From the NCBI RefSeq assembly GCF_026552795.1, contig NZ_JANFPI010000001.1, positions 248,001-312,000 of the forward strand: a stretch of 64,000 nt of DNA. The letters are read 5' to 3'. The notes below the pieces were generated by a model that had not been told where the DNA came from, ran no database searches, and was given only the letters and a program-made list of their open reading frames with translations. This DNA comes from Ectorhizobium quercum (GTDB lineage: Bacteria > Pseudomonadota > Alphaproteobacteria > Rhizobiales > Rhizobiaceae). Shown here piece by piece: positions 17,824-26,104 of this stretch; position 1 is the stretch's first letter, and each line of letters starts with the position of its first letter. A program made the translations under genes and the position numbers.

Positions 17824-19113
17824 TCAGCCCCGGCGCTTCAGGTGGCAGAAGAAAAAGCCGTCCGTGTCGGTCGTGGCCGGCGTCAGTGTCAGCGTCTTTC
17901 CGTCGCGGCTGATCGGCCGGACCGCATCCGCGCCGTAGAGGTGGTCCCAGGCGGGCAGCGCCGATACCACCTCGAAGGCCGGATTGGCGGCGGTGAAGGC
18001 CTCCATCTGCCGGTCGTTTTCCTCCGGCAGTACCGAGCATGTGACGTAATAGAGGGAGCCGCCGTCGCGAACGAAGCGGCTGGCCTGCGCCAGCGCGTCC
18101 TGCTGCTGGATGATCCGTTCCTCGAGGTTGCGCGGGGTCAGCCGCCACTTGGTGTCCGGGCGGCGTCGCCATGTGCCCGTGCCGGTGCAGGGCGCGTCGA
18201 CCAGAACGCGGTCCATGCGGCCGTGCAGCTTTTCGAGTTCCGCGTCCCTGTCATGGACCTGGACATTGCGGGTGCCGGCCCGTTTCAGCCGTTCGATGAT
18301 CGGCGCGAGCCGCCGCGAATCGGCATCGTAGGCGTGAACCTGCCCCTTGTTGTTCATGGCCGCGGCCATCGCCAGCGTCTTGCCGCCGCCGCCGGCGCAA
18401 TAGTCGAGCACCTGCTCGCCCTCCTGCGGCGTGACCAGATCGGCGACGATCTGCGAACCTTCGTCCTGAACTTCGAACCAGCCTTTCTGGAACGAAATCT
18501 CCGCTGTCACGTTAGGAAGGCGTGCGCTCTGCTCGCCGGCCGGAATGCGAATGCCGAAGCGCGCGGTTTTGCAGGCGGCGGCGCCGGAGCGCTCCAGCGC
18601 CCTGAGCACCTTGGGGCGTTCGGCCTTCAGCGTGTTGACGCGCAGGTCGAGTGTCGGGCGTTCGGTCAGCGCCTCGGCCTCGGCAATCCAGCGGTCGCCG
18701 AAGGCGGAGACGAGCGAGGGTTCGACCCATTCGGGAATGTCGCCCTGGACATGCAGCGGCGCGTCTGAAAGCGGGCGGCGGGAGAAGGCGGCGAGATGTT
18801 CGGCGGACAAGGGAGCGGGGGCGAAACGGTCGCCTTCGAACTCCGCCCCGAGCGCTTCGGGCGAAAGGCCCCATTGCCGCAGCAGGACGGCATAGCCCAG
18901 CGCGAAGGGGCTGTCGTCGTCCATGAGCCAGGCATGGGAGAGACGCTTGCGCAGGGCGTCGTAGACGATGTTGCCGATAGCGGCGCGGTCGCCAGAGCCT
19001 GCGAAACGGTGCGCGAGACCCCAGTCCTTCAGCGCGTCGGCGACGGGACGCTTGCGCGTCTCTATGTCGTTCAGAACCTCGATGGCTCCGCTCAGTCTGC
19101 CGCCCAGCCGCAT
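17824..19113 (-). CDS. rsmB: RsmB/NOP-family rRNA (cytosine-C5) methyltransferase
   Basis: SAM-dependent RNA m5C methyltransferase of 429 residues. An N-terminal NusB-like helical region (1-130) precedes the Rossmann domain. SAM motif I is VLDYCAGGGGKT (235-246). Both catalytic cysteines of the family are present: Cys309 in DAPCTGTG and Cys359 in VTCSVLPEEN. The ATG at 19113 follows GGGAG. The family has several members in rhizobia, so the precise target (16S C967 for true RsmB) is an inference. Its leader holds small GC-rich repeats. Confidence 0.88.
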   Translation of the reverse strand: MRLGGRLSGAIEVLNDIETRKRPVADALKDWGLAHRFAGSGDRAAIGNIVYDALRKRLSHAWLMDDDSPFALGYAVLLRQWGLSPEALGAEFEGDRFAPAPLSAEHLAAFSRRPLSDAPLHVQGDIPEWVEPSLVSAFGDRWIAEAEALTERPTLDLRVNTLKAERPKVLRALERSGAAACKTARFGIRIPAGEQSARLPNVTAEISFQKGWFEVQDEGSQIVADLVTPQEGEQVLDYCAGGGGKTLAMAAAMNNKGQVHAYDADSRRLAPIIERLKRAGTRNVQVHDRDAELEKLHGRMDRVLVDAPCTGTGTWRRRPDTKWRLTPRNLEERIIQQQDALAQASRFVRDGGSLYYVTCSVLPEENDRQMEAFTAANPAFEVVSALPAWDHLYGADAVRPISRDGKTLTLTPATTDTDGFFFCHLKRRG

Positions 19114-19190
19114 GTTCCGTCTCCCGGTACTGGCGCCCGCCTCCCGGGCCGCATGGGTCCGGGCAGGACAGCTGACGCCGTCTCAAAACC

Positions 19191-19298
19191 TGCCGGCGCC
19201 GTGAGGGTCTTGGGAAATGCCGGCGCCGAGAGAATAGAACCGGGCTCCTAGCGGCGAAAAGGCCCGAGGGCAAGCCTTCTCTTGTGCGGGCTCCTAGC
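19191..19298. repeat. Paired short direct repeats between rsmB and the RlpA-like gene
   Basis: TGCCGGCGCCG occurs at 19191-19201 and 19218-19228 and contains the self-complementary CGGCGCCG. CGGGCTCCTAGC occurs at 19241-19252 and again at 19287-19298 across the stop codon of the RlpA-like gene. They may form alternative hairpins; the function is unknown. Confidence 0.45.
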
Positions 19299-19659
19299 CG
19301 ACGCTCTGGAAGCAGACATGGGCGACGCCGGATTGCACCATGCCGATCTGGTGGGCGGCGGCCTTGGAAAGATCGATCACCCGGCCCTTAATGAACGGGC
19401 CGCGGTCGTTGATGCGCACGATCACGCTCTTGCCGTTCTTGCGGTTTGTCACTTTCACCTTGGTGCCGAACTTCAGCGAGCGGTGGGCCGCGGTCAGGTG
19501 GGCGGCGTTCATCCGTTCGCCCGAGGCGGTGCGGGAGGTCAGCGCATACCAGGAGGCACCGCCACAATTTTGAGGTGTGGATGCCTCGGAGGAAGTAACG
19601 AATGCAGAGAGAAGAACTGCCGAAGCGGCAGCGAGCATGAGGGGCTTCTTGATGGTCAA
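19294..19659 (-). CDS. RlpA-like septal/cell-envelope protein with double-psi beta-barrel
   Basis: Exported protein of about 121 residues. No ATG fits well; a TTG at 19659 ([20 protein letters not shown]) with AGGA upstream gives a good signal peptide ending near SSEAS. The mature part is the RlpA-like double-psi barrel: [19 protein letters not shown], then TVKVTN-like and [19 protein letters not shown], which carries the conserved Asp-Arg-Gly. It has no SPOR domain, unlike E. coli RlpA, so it resembles the short rhizobial versions. It probably acts on peptidoglycan. An ATG seven codons further in is the alternative start. Confidence 0.82.
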   Translation of the reverse strand: MTIKKPLMLAAASAVLLSAFVTSSEASTPQNCGGASWYALTSRTASGERMNAAHLTAAHRSLKFGTKVKVTNRKNGKSVIVRINDRGPFIKGRVIDLSKAAAHQIGMVQSGVAHVCFQSVG

Positions 19660-20050
19660 ACCGTAATTTCCTGTGCCATTAAACGTCCGCTTGCGCGTCG
19701 GCGGGCTTAAAGGCGGCGAAAAATGGCAAAAAACGGCCACTTTCGATCACGAAACATTACATAGTGTAATAATCGTGATGCAACCGGATTGAACATATCG
19801 GGCTATGGATCGCGGTTGTATCCCAAAAAGCGTTTATGATTCAGTAACCCTGGTGGAAGGACGGCGTTCCGCCCGGGCGGATGACGCGCGATCACGAAAA
19901 TGAGAGAAATAAATTTTCTCGCACGCCGCAAAGTCTGCCCGACATGCGGATTCTTTAAGGCTTGAAGTGGCGGAAATGGAGAACAAACGGACAAAAATGG
20001 GGCTCTCTCTGGAATTTTCCTCCGAATGCCCCTTGCGCTGCTCGTGGAAG
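19660..20050. other. Intergenic region upstream of the RlpA-like gene
   Basis: 391 bases, more AT-rich than the neighbourhood. It holds the nested palindrome at 19746-19779 described separately. No gene is supported: a 22-codon frame at 19900-19965 has no ribosome site. Confidence 0.5.
19746..19779. promoter_or_regulatory. Nested 34-bp palindrome
   Basis: Outer arms ATCACGA (19746-19752) and TCGTGAT (19773-19779) enclose inner arms ATTACA (19756-19761) and TGTAAT (19765-19770) around TAG. Symmetry is perfect apart from one extra base on the left. It lies about 90 bases before the RlpA-like start, where an operator or leader hairpin would be expected. Confidence 0.55.
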
Positions 20051-20914
20051 TCAGCCCCGCCAGCGGTCGCTTTCCCACAAATCCGTGAGCGCGCAATGGT
20101 AGTCCGGGAAGCGGAACGAAAAGCCTTCGCGGTTGATCCGGGCGTTCGAAACGCGCTTGTTCTCGCTGTAGAAGGAACGGGCCATCGGCGTCATGGAAGA
20201 CGGGTCGAAAGGCGTCTCCGGCGGCGGTTCGACGCCCATGATCCGGGCGGCTTCCGTCACCACGTCGGGGGCCGGCGCAGGCAGGCTGTCGGTGACGTTG
20301 TAGAAGCCGTCCCCACCGCGTTCGGCAAGAAAGAATGCGGCCGCGCCGATATCCTCGACACGAATGCGGTTGAAGACCTGACCGGGCTTGACTATGCGCC
20401 GGGCCGTGCCGGCGGCGAGGTTTACGAAGGCGTTGCGGCCCGGCCCATAGATGCCGGAAAGGCGCAGCGAAGCGACCGGCAGGCCGCGCCCGGCAGCGTG
20501 GCGGCGCCAGTCCCTTTCCGTCGCCACCCGCGCCCGGGAACGGGCGGAGACAGGGCGGCATTCCGTCTCCTCGTCCACCCAGGCTCCGTCATGATTGCCG
20601 TAGACGCCGACGGTCGAAAGATATCCGATCCATTCGAGGGCGGGCATGGGAAGGTCGCCTGCCAGCCGCAGGAAGGGATCGCCCGCCTCGTCCGGCGCGA
20701 TGGACTGGACGAGATGCGTCACGCTGTGAAGGGCGTCTCGCAGATCCGCGCGGATCTGCGTTCCGTCGAACAGAAAAGGGTGGATGCCCGCGGCGCGCAG
20801 GCGTTCGGCCTTTTCGGGCGAGCGGGTCGTGCCCAAAACCGAAAAGCCGGCGGCTGAAAAGACACGGGCGATTTCGCTGCCGGAATATCCGGCTCCGAGG
20901 ATCAACAGATTCAT
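20051..20914 (-). CDS. NAD(P)-dependent epimerase/dehydratase-like protein (YeeZ-type)
   Basis: Atypical SDR of 287 residues. The dinucleotide motif GAGYSGSEIARVF stands at the very N-terminus (MNLLILGAGYSG), and IGYLSTVGVYGNHDGAWVDE matches the YeeZ/SDR-a group. LRLSGIYGPGRNAFVNL is the typical middle segment. The ATG at 20914 overlaps the queG stop (ATGA, 20911-20914), so it is the last gene of a GST-queG-epimerase operon. The substrate is unknown; the usual YxxxK pair is not evident at the expected place. Confidence 0.83.
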   Translation of the reverse strand: MNLLILGAGYSGSEIARVFSAAGFSVLGTTRSPEKAERLRAAGIHPFLFDGTQIRADLRDALHSVTHLVQSIAPDEAGDPFLRLAGDLPMPALEWIGYLSTVGVYGNHDGAWVDEETECRPVSARSRARVATERDWRRHAAGRGLPVASLRLSGIYGPGRNAFVNLAAGTARRIVKPGQVFNRIRVEDIGAAAFFLAERGGDGFYNVTDSLPAPAPDVVTEAARIMGVEPPPETPFDPSSMTPMARSFYSENKRVSNARINREGFSFRFPDYHCALTDLWESDRWRG

Positions 20915-22068
20915 GCGGCGGCTCCTGCCATTGTCCATTCCAAGGCGACGTCCGGGTCGGCATCCGGGGCGCGGCCGTCGCGCAGCGCGCGCAGCTCGTC
21001 CGGCGTCGTCAGCCGTGCCAGCGCCCACACGGCCATGCCGCGCACCTCGGGCGAGGCGTCGTCCAGCAGCGCCGTGCAGGCAGCGATGAAACCGCGATTG
21101 TCGGAATTGCCGGCGGCGATCAGCACGTTGCGCACGAAGCGGTTGCGGCCGATGCGCTTCACCGGCGAGCCGGAGAAGAAGCTGCGGAAGGTTGGGTCGT
21201 CGAAGGTGAGGAAGAAGGCGATATCCGGCGCCTTCAGGTCGTCGCGGGCCCGGAGCTTCATCTCGGAGGCGGCCTGCGCGAACTTGTTCCAGGGACAGGC
21301 GGCAAGACAGTCGTCGCAGCCATAGATGCGGTTGCCGAACAGCGGGCGCAGCGCCGGATCGATCGTCCCCCTGTGCTCGATGGTCAGGTAGGAGATGCAG
21401 CGCCGCGCGTCGATCCGGTAGGGCGCCGGGAAGGCGTTCGTCGGGCAGGCGTCGAGACAGGCCCGGCAGGAGCCGCAATGGTCGCGTTCGGCTTCGTCGA
21501 TGCTCAGTTCGGCGGTGGTGAACAGGCTTCCGAGAAACAGCCAGGAGCCGAATTCGCGGGAAACGAGGTTGGTGTGCTTGCCCTGCCAGCCAAGCCCGGC
21601 CGCCGCGGCCAGCGGCTTTTCCATCACCGGTGCGGTATCCACGAAGACCTTCACGTCTTCCCCGGCGCGGGCGGCGAAGCGCGTGGCGATTTCCTTCAGC
21701 CTGCCCTTGATGACGTCGTGATAGTCGCGGTGCCGCGCATAGACGGAGATGACGGCCTTGTCCGGCCGCGCCGATAGCGCCCGCGGGTCTTCCTCGGGGC
21801 CATAGTTGAAGCCGAAGAGGACGACGGAGCGGACCTCCGGCCACAGCACGCGGGGGTCTGCGCGGCGCTCGCGCGTCTGCTCCATCCATTCCATCGTGCC
21901 GTGATGGCCGGCTTCCAGAAAGGCGTCCAGCCGTTCGGGCGCCAGCGGGATCGCATCCGGCGTCGTGACGCGGCAGAGATCGAAGCCCTGGGCGGCCGCT
22001 TCCGCGCGCAGGAACGCTGCCAGCGTTTCGCGCCGTTTACGGGCCTTTGCTTCCGGATCTGCGACCAC
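20911..22068 (-). CDS. queG: Epoxyqueuosine reductase
   Basis: Cobalamin-dependent iron-sulfur enzyme that reduces epoxyqueuosine to queuosine in the wobble position of GUN tRNAs. It has 385 residues, the usual length. The conserved Asp144 lies in VFVDTAPVMEK. Two [4Fe-4S] motifs are clear: Cys198, 201, 204 and 208 in CGSCRACLDACPTNAF, and Cys251, 254 and 258 in CDDCLAACPWNKF, with Cys224 nearby. A HEAT-like C-terminal part follows. It overlaps the downstream epimerase gene and follows the GST gene by 66 bases. Confidence 0.95.
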   Translation of the reverse strand: MVADPEAKARKRRETLAAFLRAEAAAQGFDLCRVTTPDAIPLAPERLDAFLEAGHHGTMEWMEQTRERRADPRVLWPEVRSVVLFGFNYGPEEDPRALSARPDKAVISVYARHRDYHDVIKGRLKEIATRFAARAGEDVKVFVDTAPVMEKPLAAAAGLGWQGKHTNLVSREFGSWLFLGSLFTTAELSIDEAERDHCGSCRACLDACPTNAFPAPYRIDARRCISYLTIEHRGTIDPALRPLFGNRIYGCDDCLAACPWNKFAQAASEMKLRARDDLKAPDIAFFLTFDDPTFRSFFSGSPVKRIGRNRFVRNVLIAAGNSDNRGFIAACTALLDDASPEVRGMAVWALARLTTPDELRALRDGRAPDADPDVALEWTMAGAAA

Positions 22069-22134
22069 GCCTTCTCCCCGAACGATGACAGGACGTTCTG
22101 TAACCGTTTTGTGCCGGTGACGGCGACAGAAAAA

Positions 22135-22827
22135 TCAGAAATCGAGATCGGCGTAATGGGAAACCGGGGTGACGCCGCGAATGCGCTCGGCAAGCAGCGG
22201 GCGGAAGGAAGGCCGCGATTTCAGGCGCTGATACCATTCCTTCGCCTCCGGGTTCTCCTGCCAGTTGATCTCGCCGAGATAGTCCAGCACCGAAACCGTC
22301 GAGGCGGCGGCCAGATCGGCATAGGACAGCCGGTCTCCGGCCAGCCACGAGCGCGAGGCGGCCAGCCAGCCGAGATATTTCATGTGCTGGCGCACATTGT
22401 TGCGCGCCATGCGCAGGATCTTCGAATCCGGCGCGCCGCCGCCCATCGCCGCCGGCATCTGCAATTTGAACACCCGCTCCCGCACCAGCGGGTTCGTCAC
22501 GTCCTGCTCCATCTTTTCGAGAAACCATTCCGTGAGCCGGCGTATCTCGGCGCGCTGGAACGGGTCTTCGGCAAGCAGGCGCCGGTCGCGTTTCAGAACC
22601 CCGTGGGTCTCGTCGAGGAATTCCGAGATGACGGTTGCGCCGCTCAGGACACGCCGGCTGTCGTCGACATAGACCGGCAGGGTTCCCGCCGGGTTGAGGG
22701 TCAGGAATTCCCGCCGCTTCTCCCAGGGTTGCTCTTCGGCAAGATCGTGCTGAAAGCCGTATTCCTGGAGAATCAGGCGGACGAAGCGTGACGCGGCGGA
22801 CATGGGATGATGATAAAGAATTGTCAT
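22135..22827 (-). CDS. Glutathione S-transferase family protein
   Basis: Cytosolic GST-fold protein of 230 residues. The N-terminal thioredoxin-like domain (1-80) starts MTILYHHPMSAASRFVRLIL, with LNPAGTLPVYVDD and the glutathione-binding region near GATVISEFLDE. The C-terminal helical domain contains WLAGDRLSYADLAAA, the standard N-capping region. It is first in the operon with queG and the epimerase-like gene. Its substrate is unknown. Confidence 0.88.
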   Translation of the reverse strand: MTILYHHPMSAASRFVRLILQEYGFQHDLAEEQPWEKRREFLTLNPAGTLPVYVDDSRRVLSGATVISEFLDETHGVLKRDRRLLAEDPFQRAEIRRLTEWFLEKMEQDVTNPLVRERVFKLQMPAAMGGGAPDSKILRMARNNVRQHMKYLGWLAASRSWLAGDRLSYADLAAASTVSVLDYLGEINWQENPEAKEWYQRLKSRPSFRPLLAERIRGVTPVSHYADLDF

Positions 22828-22989
22828 TCAGGGAAAAACGCTGGCGGATGAGTTCAACTGGAATATGGCTGTGTCCGTTATCGCCCGCATGCGGCACCCT
22901 TGCAGCCCCTATGGGCGGAAATCTGCCGAAACGAACAAAAGACAGGCCATTGTAAGGTTGCAAAAAGGACAAATCATGGCTGACCAACG

Positions 22990-23018
22990 AAAAGGGCCGG
23001 CTAGAAGCCGGCCCTTTT
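22990..23018 (-). terminator. Rho-independent terminator of the small secreted protein gene
   Basis: Perfect 12-bp arms AAAAGGGCCGGC and GCCGGCCCTTTT around TAGAA, immediately after the stop at 23027 on the minus strand, ending in a T run. The symmetry would let it work on the plus strand too. Confidence 0.8.
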
Positions 23019-23026
23019 CGTTTCAC

Positions 23027-23173
23027 TCATTCGGCTTCCGAGCCGCAGGGGTCCACGCCGTAGGCGGGGCTGCACTCGGCCCGGCTCGCGGCAACGGTGC
23101 CGGGCGACAGGAAGGAACCGATCAGGATAATCGAAGCCGCGCACACGAAGAAGAGCGCGATGGATTTGCCCAT
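23027..23173 (-). CDS. Small secreted or membrane-anchored protein of 48 residues, function unknown
   Basis: Short gene with ATG at 23173 and stop at 23027-23029. AAAGG lies nine bases before the start and a strong terminator follows directly, so it looks like a real monocistronic unit. The product begins MGKSIALFFVCAASIILIGS, a charged start plus a hydrophobic segment that reads as a signal peptide or anchor. A short tail follows with two cysteines (AECSPAYGVDPCGSEAE) that could form a disulfide. The mature part would be about 20-25 residues. I do not recognise a family. The leader carries a strong hairpin (23220-23256). Confidence 0.65.
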   Translation of the reverse strand: MGKSIALFFVCAASIILIGSFLSPGTVAASRAECSPAYGVDPCGSEAE

Positions 23174-23219
23174 AATGGAGTGCCTTTCAAAATTCCGGTG
23201 TCGCACGCACTGTCCAGCC

Positions 23220-23256
23220 CATAGACAGGCCGCTGCGTGCTGCGGCGCTGTCTATG
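23220..23256 (-). promoter_or_regulatory. Leader hairpin upstream of the small secreted protein gene
   Basis: CATAGACAG (23220-23228) pairs with CTGTCTATG (23248-23256), and the inner CCGC/GCGG extends the stem to about 13 pairs with one bulge. It sits roughly 50 bases before the start codon. It could be an mRNA structure or a protein-binding dyad. A second dyad, GTTCA-TAC-TGAAC, lies further upstream at 23283-23295. Confidence 0.55.
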
Positions 23257-23344
23257 CTGTGAAACGCAGAATATCAATAGAGGTTCATACTGAACTGTAC
23301 GTTAACGGCTATTATTTTCCGCTGCTGCATTTTTGCAACGTAAA

Positions 23345-23377
23345 GAAAAACCCGGACCGCTATTCCGCGTCCGGGTT
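23345..23377 (-). terminator. Rho-independent terminator after the NDUFA9-like gene
   Basis: On the minus strand AACCCGGAC pairs with GTCCGGGTT around an 11-base loop and is followed by a T run. It lies about 40 bases past the stop at 23419. Confidence 0.8.
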
Positions 23378-23418
23378 CGCATCGATTCAGGCCGCCGGCG
23401 CGCCCTTGCGCAGCGTGA

Positions 23419-24399
23419 TCAGGCGGTCTTCGCCATGCGCGTGAACTGGCCCTGCGGGCGGAAATGCACGGTGTAGTCCGGCAGGATCGAGGAGATCAGC
23501 ACCGGCGCGATGCCGAGGCCCTCGAGGGTCAGGCCGGCCTCCTTCGCGGCGGCGGAAACGACGTTGTCCTTGTGCAGCAACTCGACCTGATCGGCGGTGA
23601 TCGGCGGCGTGATCAGCGGGATCTTCTCGGCGATCCTGCCGATCAGCGAGGCGAGGCCGAAGGGCAGCGTTACCAGCACGCGCTTGCGGCCGATGGTCTT
23701 GAGAACCAGCTTGAGACAGTCCTCGAAGCTCAGCACGTCCTCGCCGCCGAGTTCGTAGACGGCGCCGGGCTTCAGCGTGCCGTCGACCGAGCGGGCCACC
23801 ACTTCGGCGACGTCACCGGCATAGACCGGCTGGAATTTCGTCTGGCCGCCGCCGATCAGCGGCAGGACGGGGAACAGCCTGGCCATCGCGGCGAACTTGT
23901 TGAAGAAGTCGTCCTCCGGGCCGAACACCACGGACGGGCGCAGGATCACGGCGTCGGGGACGGCTTCGAGAACGGCCTTCTCGGCGCGGCCCTTGGTGGA
24001 GGCGTAGGCGGACGACGAGGAAGCGTCGGCGCCGATGGCCGAGACATGCGTCAGCTTCGCACCGGCGGCTCTGGCCGCGGCGGCAACGGCGGCCGCGCCC
24101 TTGTCCTGGACGGCGAGGAAGGTGTTCTTGCCGCTTTCGAACAGAAGGCCGACGCAATTGACAATGTGATCGGAGCCTTCGGCGGCCTTCGCAACCGATT
24201 CCGGATAGCGCAGATTGGCCTGCACGAAGGATATCTGCCCGACATTGCCGAGCGGCTGAAGAAAGAGCGCGAGATCGGGCCGGCGACAGGCGACGCGGAT
24301 GCGGTATCCGCGCTTGGCGAGGGCGCCGACGACATAACGTCCGACGAAGCCAGACCCCCCGAAAACGGTGACGAGCGGAGGAAGGTTTGCCAGGGTCAT
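23419..24399 (-). CDS. NAD(P)H-binding atypical SDR, complex I NDUFA9-like family
   Basis: Protein of 326 residues from the ATG at 24399, which has GGAG six bases upstream (an ATG four codons earlier has no such site). The Rossmann motif is VTVFGGSGFVGRYVV (about 10-24). Then come HIVNCVGLLF and RPSVVFGPEDDFFNKFA, as in bacterial relatives of the mitochondrial complex I accessory subunit NDUFA9. Alphaproteobacteria usually have one such protein; a role with respiratory complex I or quinone metabolism is inferred from homology. A terminator follows. Confidence 0.87.
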   Translation of the reverse strand: MTLANLPPLVTVFGGSGFVGRYVVGALAKRGYRIRVACRRPDLALFLQPLGNVGQISFVQANLRYPESVAKAAEGSDHIVNCVGLLFESGKNTFLAVQDKGAAAVAAAARAAGAKLTHVSAIGADASSSSAYASTKGRAEKAVLEAVPDAVILRPSVVFGPEDDFFNKFAAMARLFPVLPLIGGGQTKFQPVYAGDVAEVVARSVDGTLKPGAVYELGGEDVLSFEDCLKLVLKTIGRKRVLVTLPFGLASLIGRIAEKIPLITPPITADQVELLHKDNVVSAAAKEAGLTLEGLGIAPVLISSILPDYTVHFRPQGQFTRMAKTA

Positions 24400-24499
24400 G
24401 AGAGGCTCCAAAAATATGAATGGTTCTATGCGCTGCTTATAGCGCTTCTTAGCCTAATCGACCATGAAGGTGAAGAGAGAAGCGCTGTCGCAAAAGGTC

Positions 24500-24787
24500 T
24501 CAGACGCCCTCAACCACGATCAGTTCGCCGTCGGCGATTTCCTGCCGGATCTTTGCCGCGATCTGGTATTCCGGCGAGTTGTAGCAATCGATGGCCGCCT
24601 GCGCGGAAGGGAACTCGATCACTACGTTGCGCGCCCGCGCCTGGCCTTCGAGGGAGGTCGTCGCGCCACCGCGGGCGAGGAAGACCGCGCCGTATTTCTC
24701 GAAGGCCGGTTTGGCGGCGGCCACATAGTCCTTGTAGCGTTCCGCATCGTGCGAATCGACGCGTGCAATCCAGTATCCCTTGGCCAT
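24500..24787 (-). CDS. DUF1330 domain protein
   Basis: Small 95-residue protein of the DUF1330 family (dimeric alpha-beta barrel fold). It begins MAKGYWIARVDSHDAERYKDY, has RGGATTSLEG near the middle, and RNVVIEFPSAQAAIDCYNSPEYQ, the conserved core of the family. It lies 12 bases after pyrF on the same strand, so it is probably cotranscribed with it. The biochemical role of the family is not established. Confidence 0.9.
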   Translation of the reverse strand: MAKGYWIARVDSHDAERYKDYVAAAKPAFEKYGAVFLARGGATTSLEGQARARNVVIEFPSAQAAIDCYNSPEYQIAAKIRQEIADGELIVVEGV

Positions 24788-24799
24788 TGCTGTCCTCCT

Positions 24800-25498
24800 T
24801 CAGTCTTCGAGTACGGTGTTCATCTCGTCGAGAATGGCACGGGCTGCGGCGAGCGGATCGGCGGCCCTGACGATGGGGCGTCCCACGACGAGATGCGTCG
24901 CGCCGGCGTTCAGCGCCTGCGCCGGCGTCATCACGCGCTTCTGGTCGCCGGGATCGCTGCCGGCCGGGCGGATGCCGGGCGTGACGATCGCCATGTCGGG
25001 GCCGAGGATGTCGCGCACGCGCGACGCCTCTTCCGCCGAGCAGACGATGCCGCCCATTCCCGCCTCGCGCGCCTGGGCGGCCCGCTTGAGGACCAGCGTT
25101 TCGGCGCTGTCGACATAACCCGCTTCCTGCAGGTCGGCATCGTCCATCGAGGTGAGGACCGTCACGCCGAGCAGGGTCAGCGGCGAACCGGCGGCGGCCT
25201 TCACGGCAGCGCGCATCGCCTTCGGATAGGCATGCAGCGTCAGCATGGAAACGCCCATGCGAGCGATGTTCTCGACGCCGGATGCGACCGTGTTGTCGAT
25301 GTCGAGCAGCTTCATGTCGAGAAAGACCTGCTTTTCGCTTTCGATCAGTTCGCGCGCGAAACCCATGCCGCCGGCAAAGAGAAGCTGGTAGCCGATCTTG
25401 TAGAAGGTGATGTCGTCGCCGAGCGTCGAGACGATGGTTTCGGCTTCCCTGAGGGTCGGAACGTCGAGGCCGACGATCAGGCGGTCGCGTGCGGTCAT
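24800..25498 (-). CDS. pyrF: Orotidine 5'-phosphate decarboxylase
   Basis: Final step of UMP synthesis: decarboxylates OMP. It has 232 residues, normal for the short bacterial type. The catalytic tetrad region is [12 protein letters not shown], with Asp61, Lys63 and Asp66. The phosphate-gripper part is [18 protein letters not shown], and [12 protein letters not shown] closes the barrel. It sits in a run with the DUF1330 gene downstream and the phosphatase-like gene immediately upstream (3 bases between), suggesting one transcript. Confidence 0.96.
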   Translation of the reverse strand: MTARDRLIVGLDVPTLREAETIVSTLGDDITFYKIGYQLLFAGGMGFARELIESEKQVFLDMKLLDIDNTVASGVENIARMGVSMLTLHAYPKAMRAAVKAAAGSPLTLLGVTVLTSMDDADLQEAGYVDSAETLVLKRAAQAREAGMGGIVCSAEEASRVRDILGPDMAIVTPGIRPAGSDPGDQKRVMTPAQALNAGATHLVVGRPIVRAADPLAAARAILDEMNTVLED

Positions 25499-25501
25499 GG
25501 A

Positions 25502-26086
25502 TCAGACTCCCTGCCAATCTTCGATGGGCGTCCAGTTGCACGAGACGCGGCGATCCGCAAGGGAAAAGCAGTAGAGATTGCCGCCGCCGCCAGACTGGTC
25601 TTCGTCGCGGGCGATCGGCCGGCGCTGGAGATGGCATTTCAGCAGCGTGCCGACACCGCCGTGGCCCACGAAGGCGATGGGGACCTGCGGGTCGTGGGCA
25701 TCGAGAATGCGGGTAACGGCCGAGACGATGCGCGCCTGGGCGTCGGCGGCGCGCTCCCATCCCCTGAAGCTTTGCTCGGGGCGGGCGAAGAACTGGTCCG
25801 CTGCTTTCTCGAAGTCCGGCGGCGGCAGGAAACCGGTTGCCGAACGGTCGTTCTCATGCGTGTCGCCGGCGATCTCCACCGGGACGCCGGCTGCCCGCGC
25901 GAGGATGTCCGCCGTCTCGACGGCTTTCGTCTCGTCGCTGGAAACGATCCGGCCGAGCCTTTGGACCCACGCTTGGCGCGCAGCCGCTTCCACCCGCGCC
26001 CGTCCGCCATCGGAAAGGCTCCAGCGCGGCACGGGGATGTCCGGATCGATCGTCACCTGCGGATGGGTGATGTACAGTCCGAACAT
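25502..26086 (-). CDS. Histidine phosphatase family protein with a variant first motif
   Basis: Protein of 194 residues of the phosphoglycerate mutase-like superfamily. The normal N-terminal RHG motif is replaced by YITHPQV, so the Arg is missing while the nucleophilic His is kept. Other elements are present: VSSDETKAVETADIL, ENDRSATG with the acidic residue, and the second His in FVGHGGVGTLLK. It probably hydrolyses a phosphate ester, but the altered pocket makes the substrate unclear. It lies directly upstream of pyrF and shortly after pmtA. Confidence 0.82.
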   Translation of the reverse strand: MFGLYITHPQVTIDPDIPVPRWSLSDGGRARVEAAARQAWVQRLGRIVSSDETKAVETADILARAAGVPVEIAGDTHENDRSATGFLPPPDFEKAADQFFARPEQSFRGWERAADAQARIVSAVTRILDAHDPQVPIAFVGHGGVGTLLKCHLQRRPIARDEDQSGGGGNLYCFSLADRRVSCNWTPIEDWQGV

Positions 26087-26104
26087 CGGTCGTTCCGTTT
26101 CGGG

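Noticed and set aside
19900..19965. 22-codon frame with CPTCGFF motif
   Set aside because: No ribosome site and no conserved context; too short to support.
22865..23224. 119-codon plus-strand frame over the small secreted protein gene
   Set aside because: It runs antisense through a strong terminator and the better-supported 48-residue gene.
23283..23295. GTTCA-TAC-TGAAC as a LexA site
   Set aside because: It is an inverted repeat, not the direct GTTC-N7-GTTC used by alphaproteobacterial LexA.
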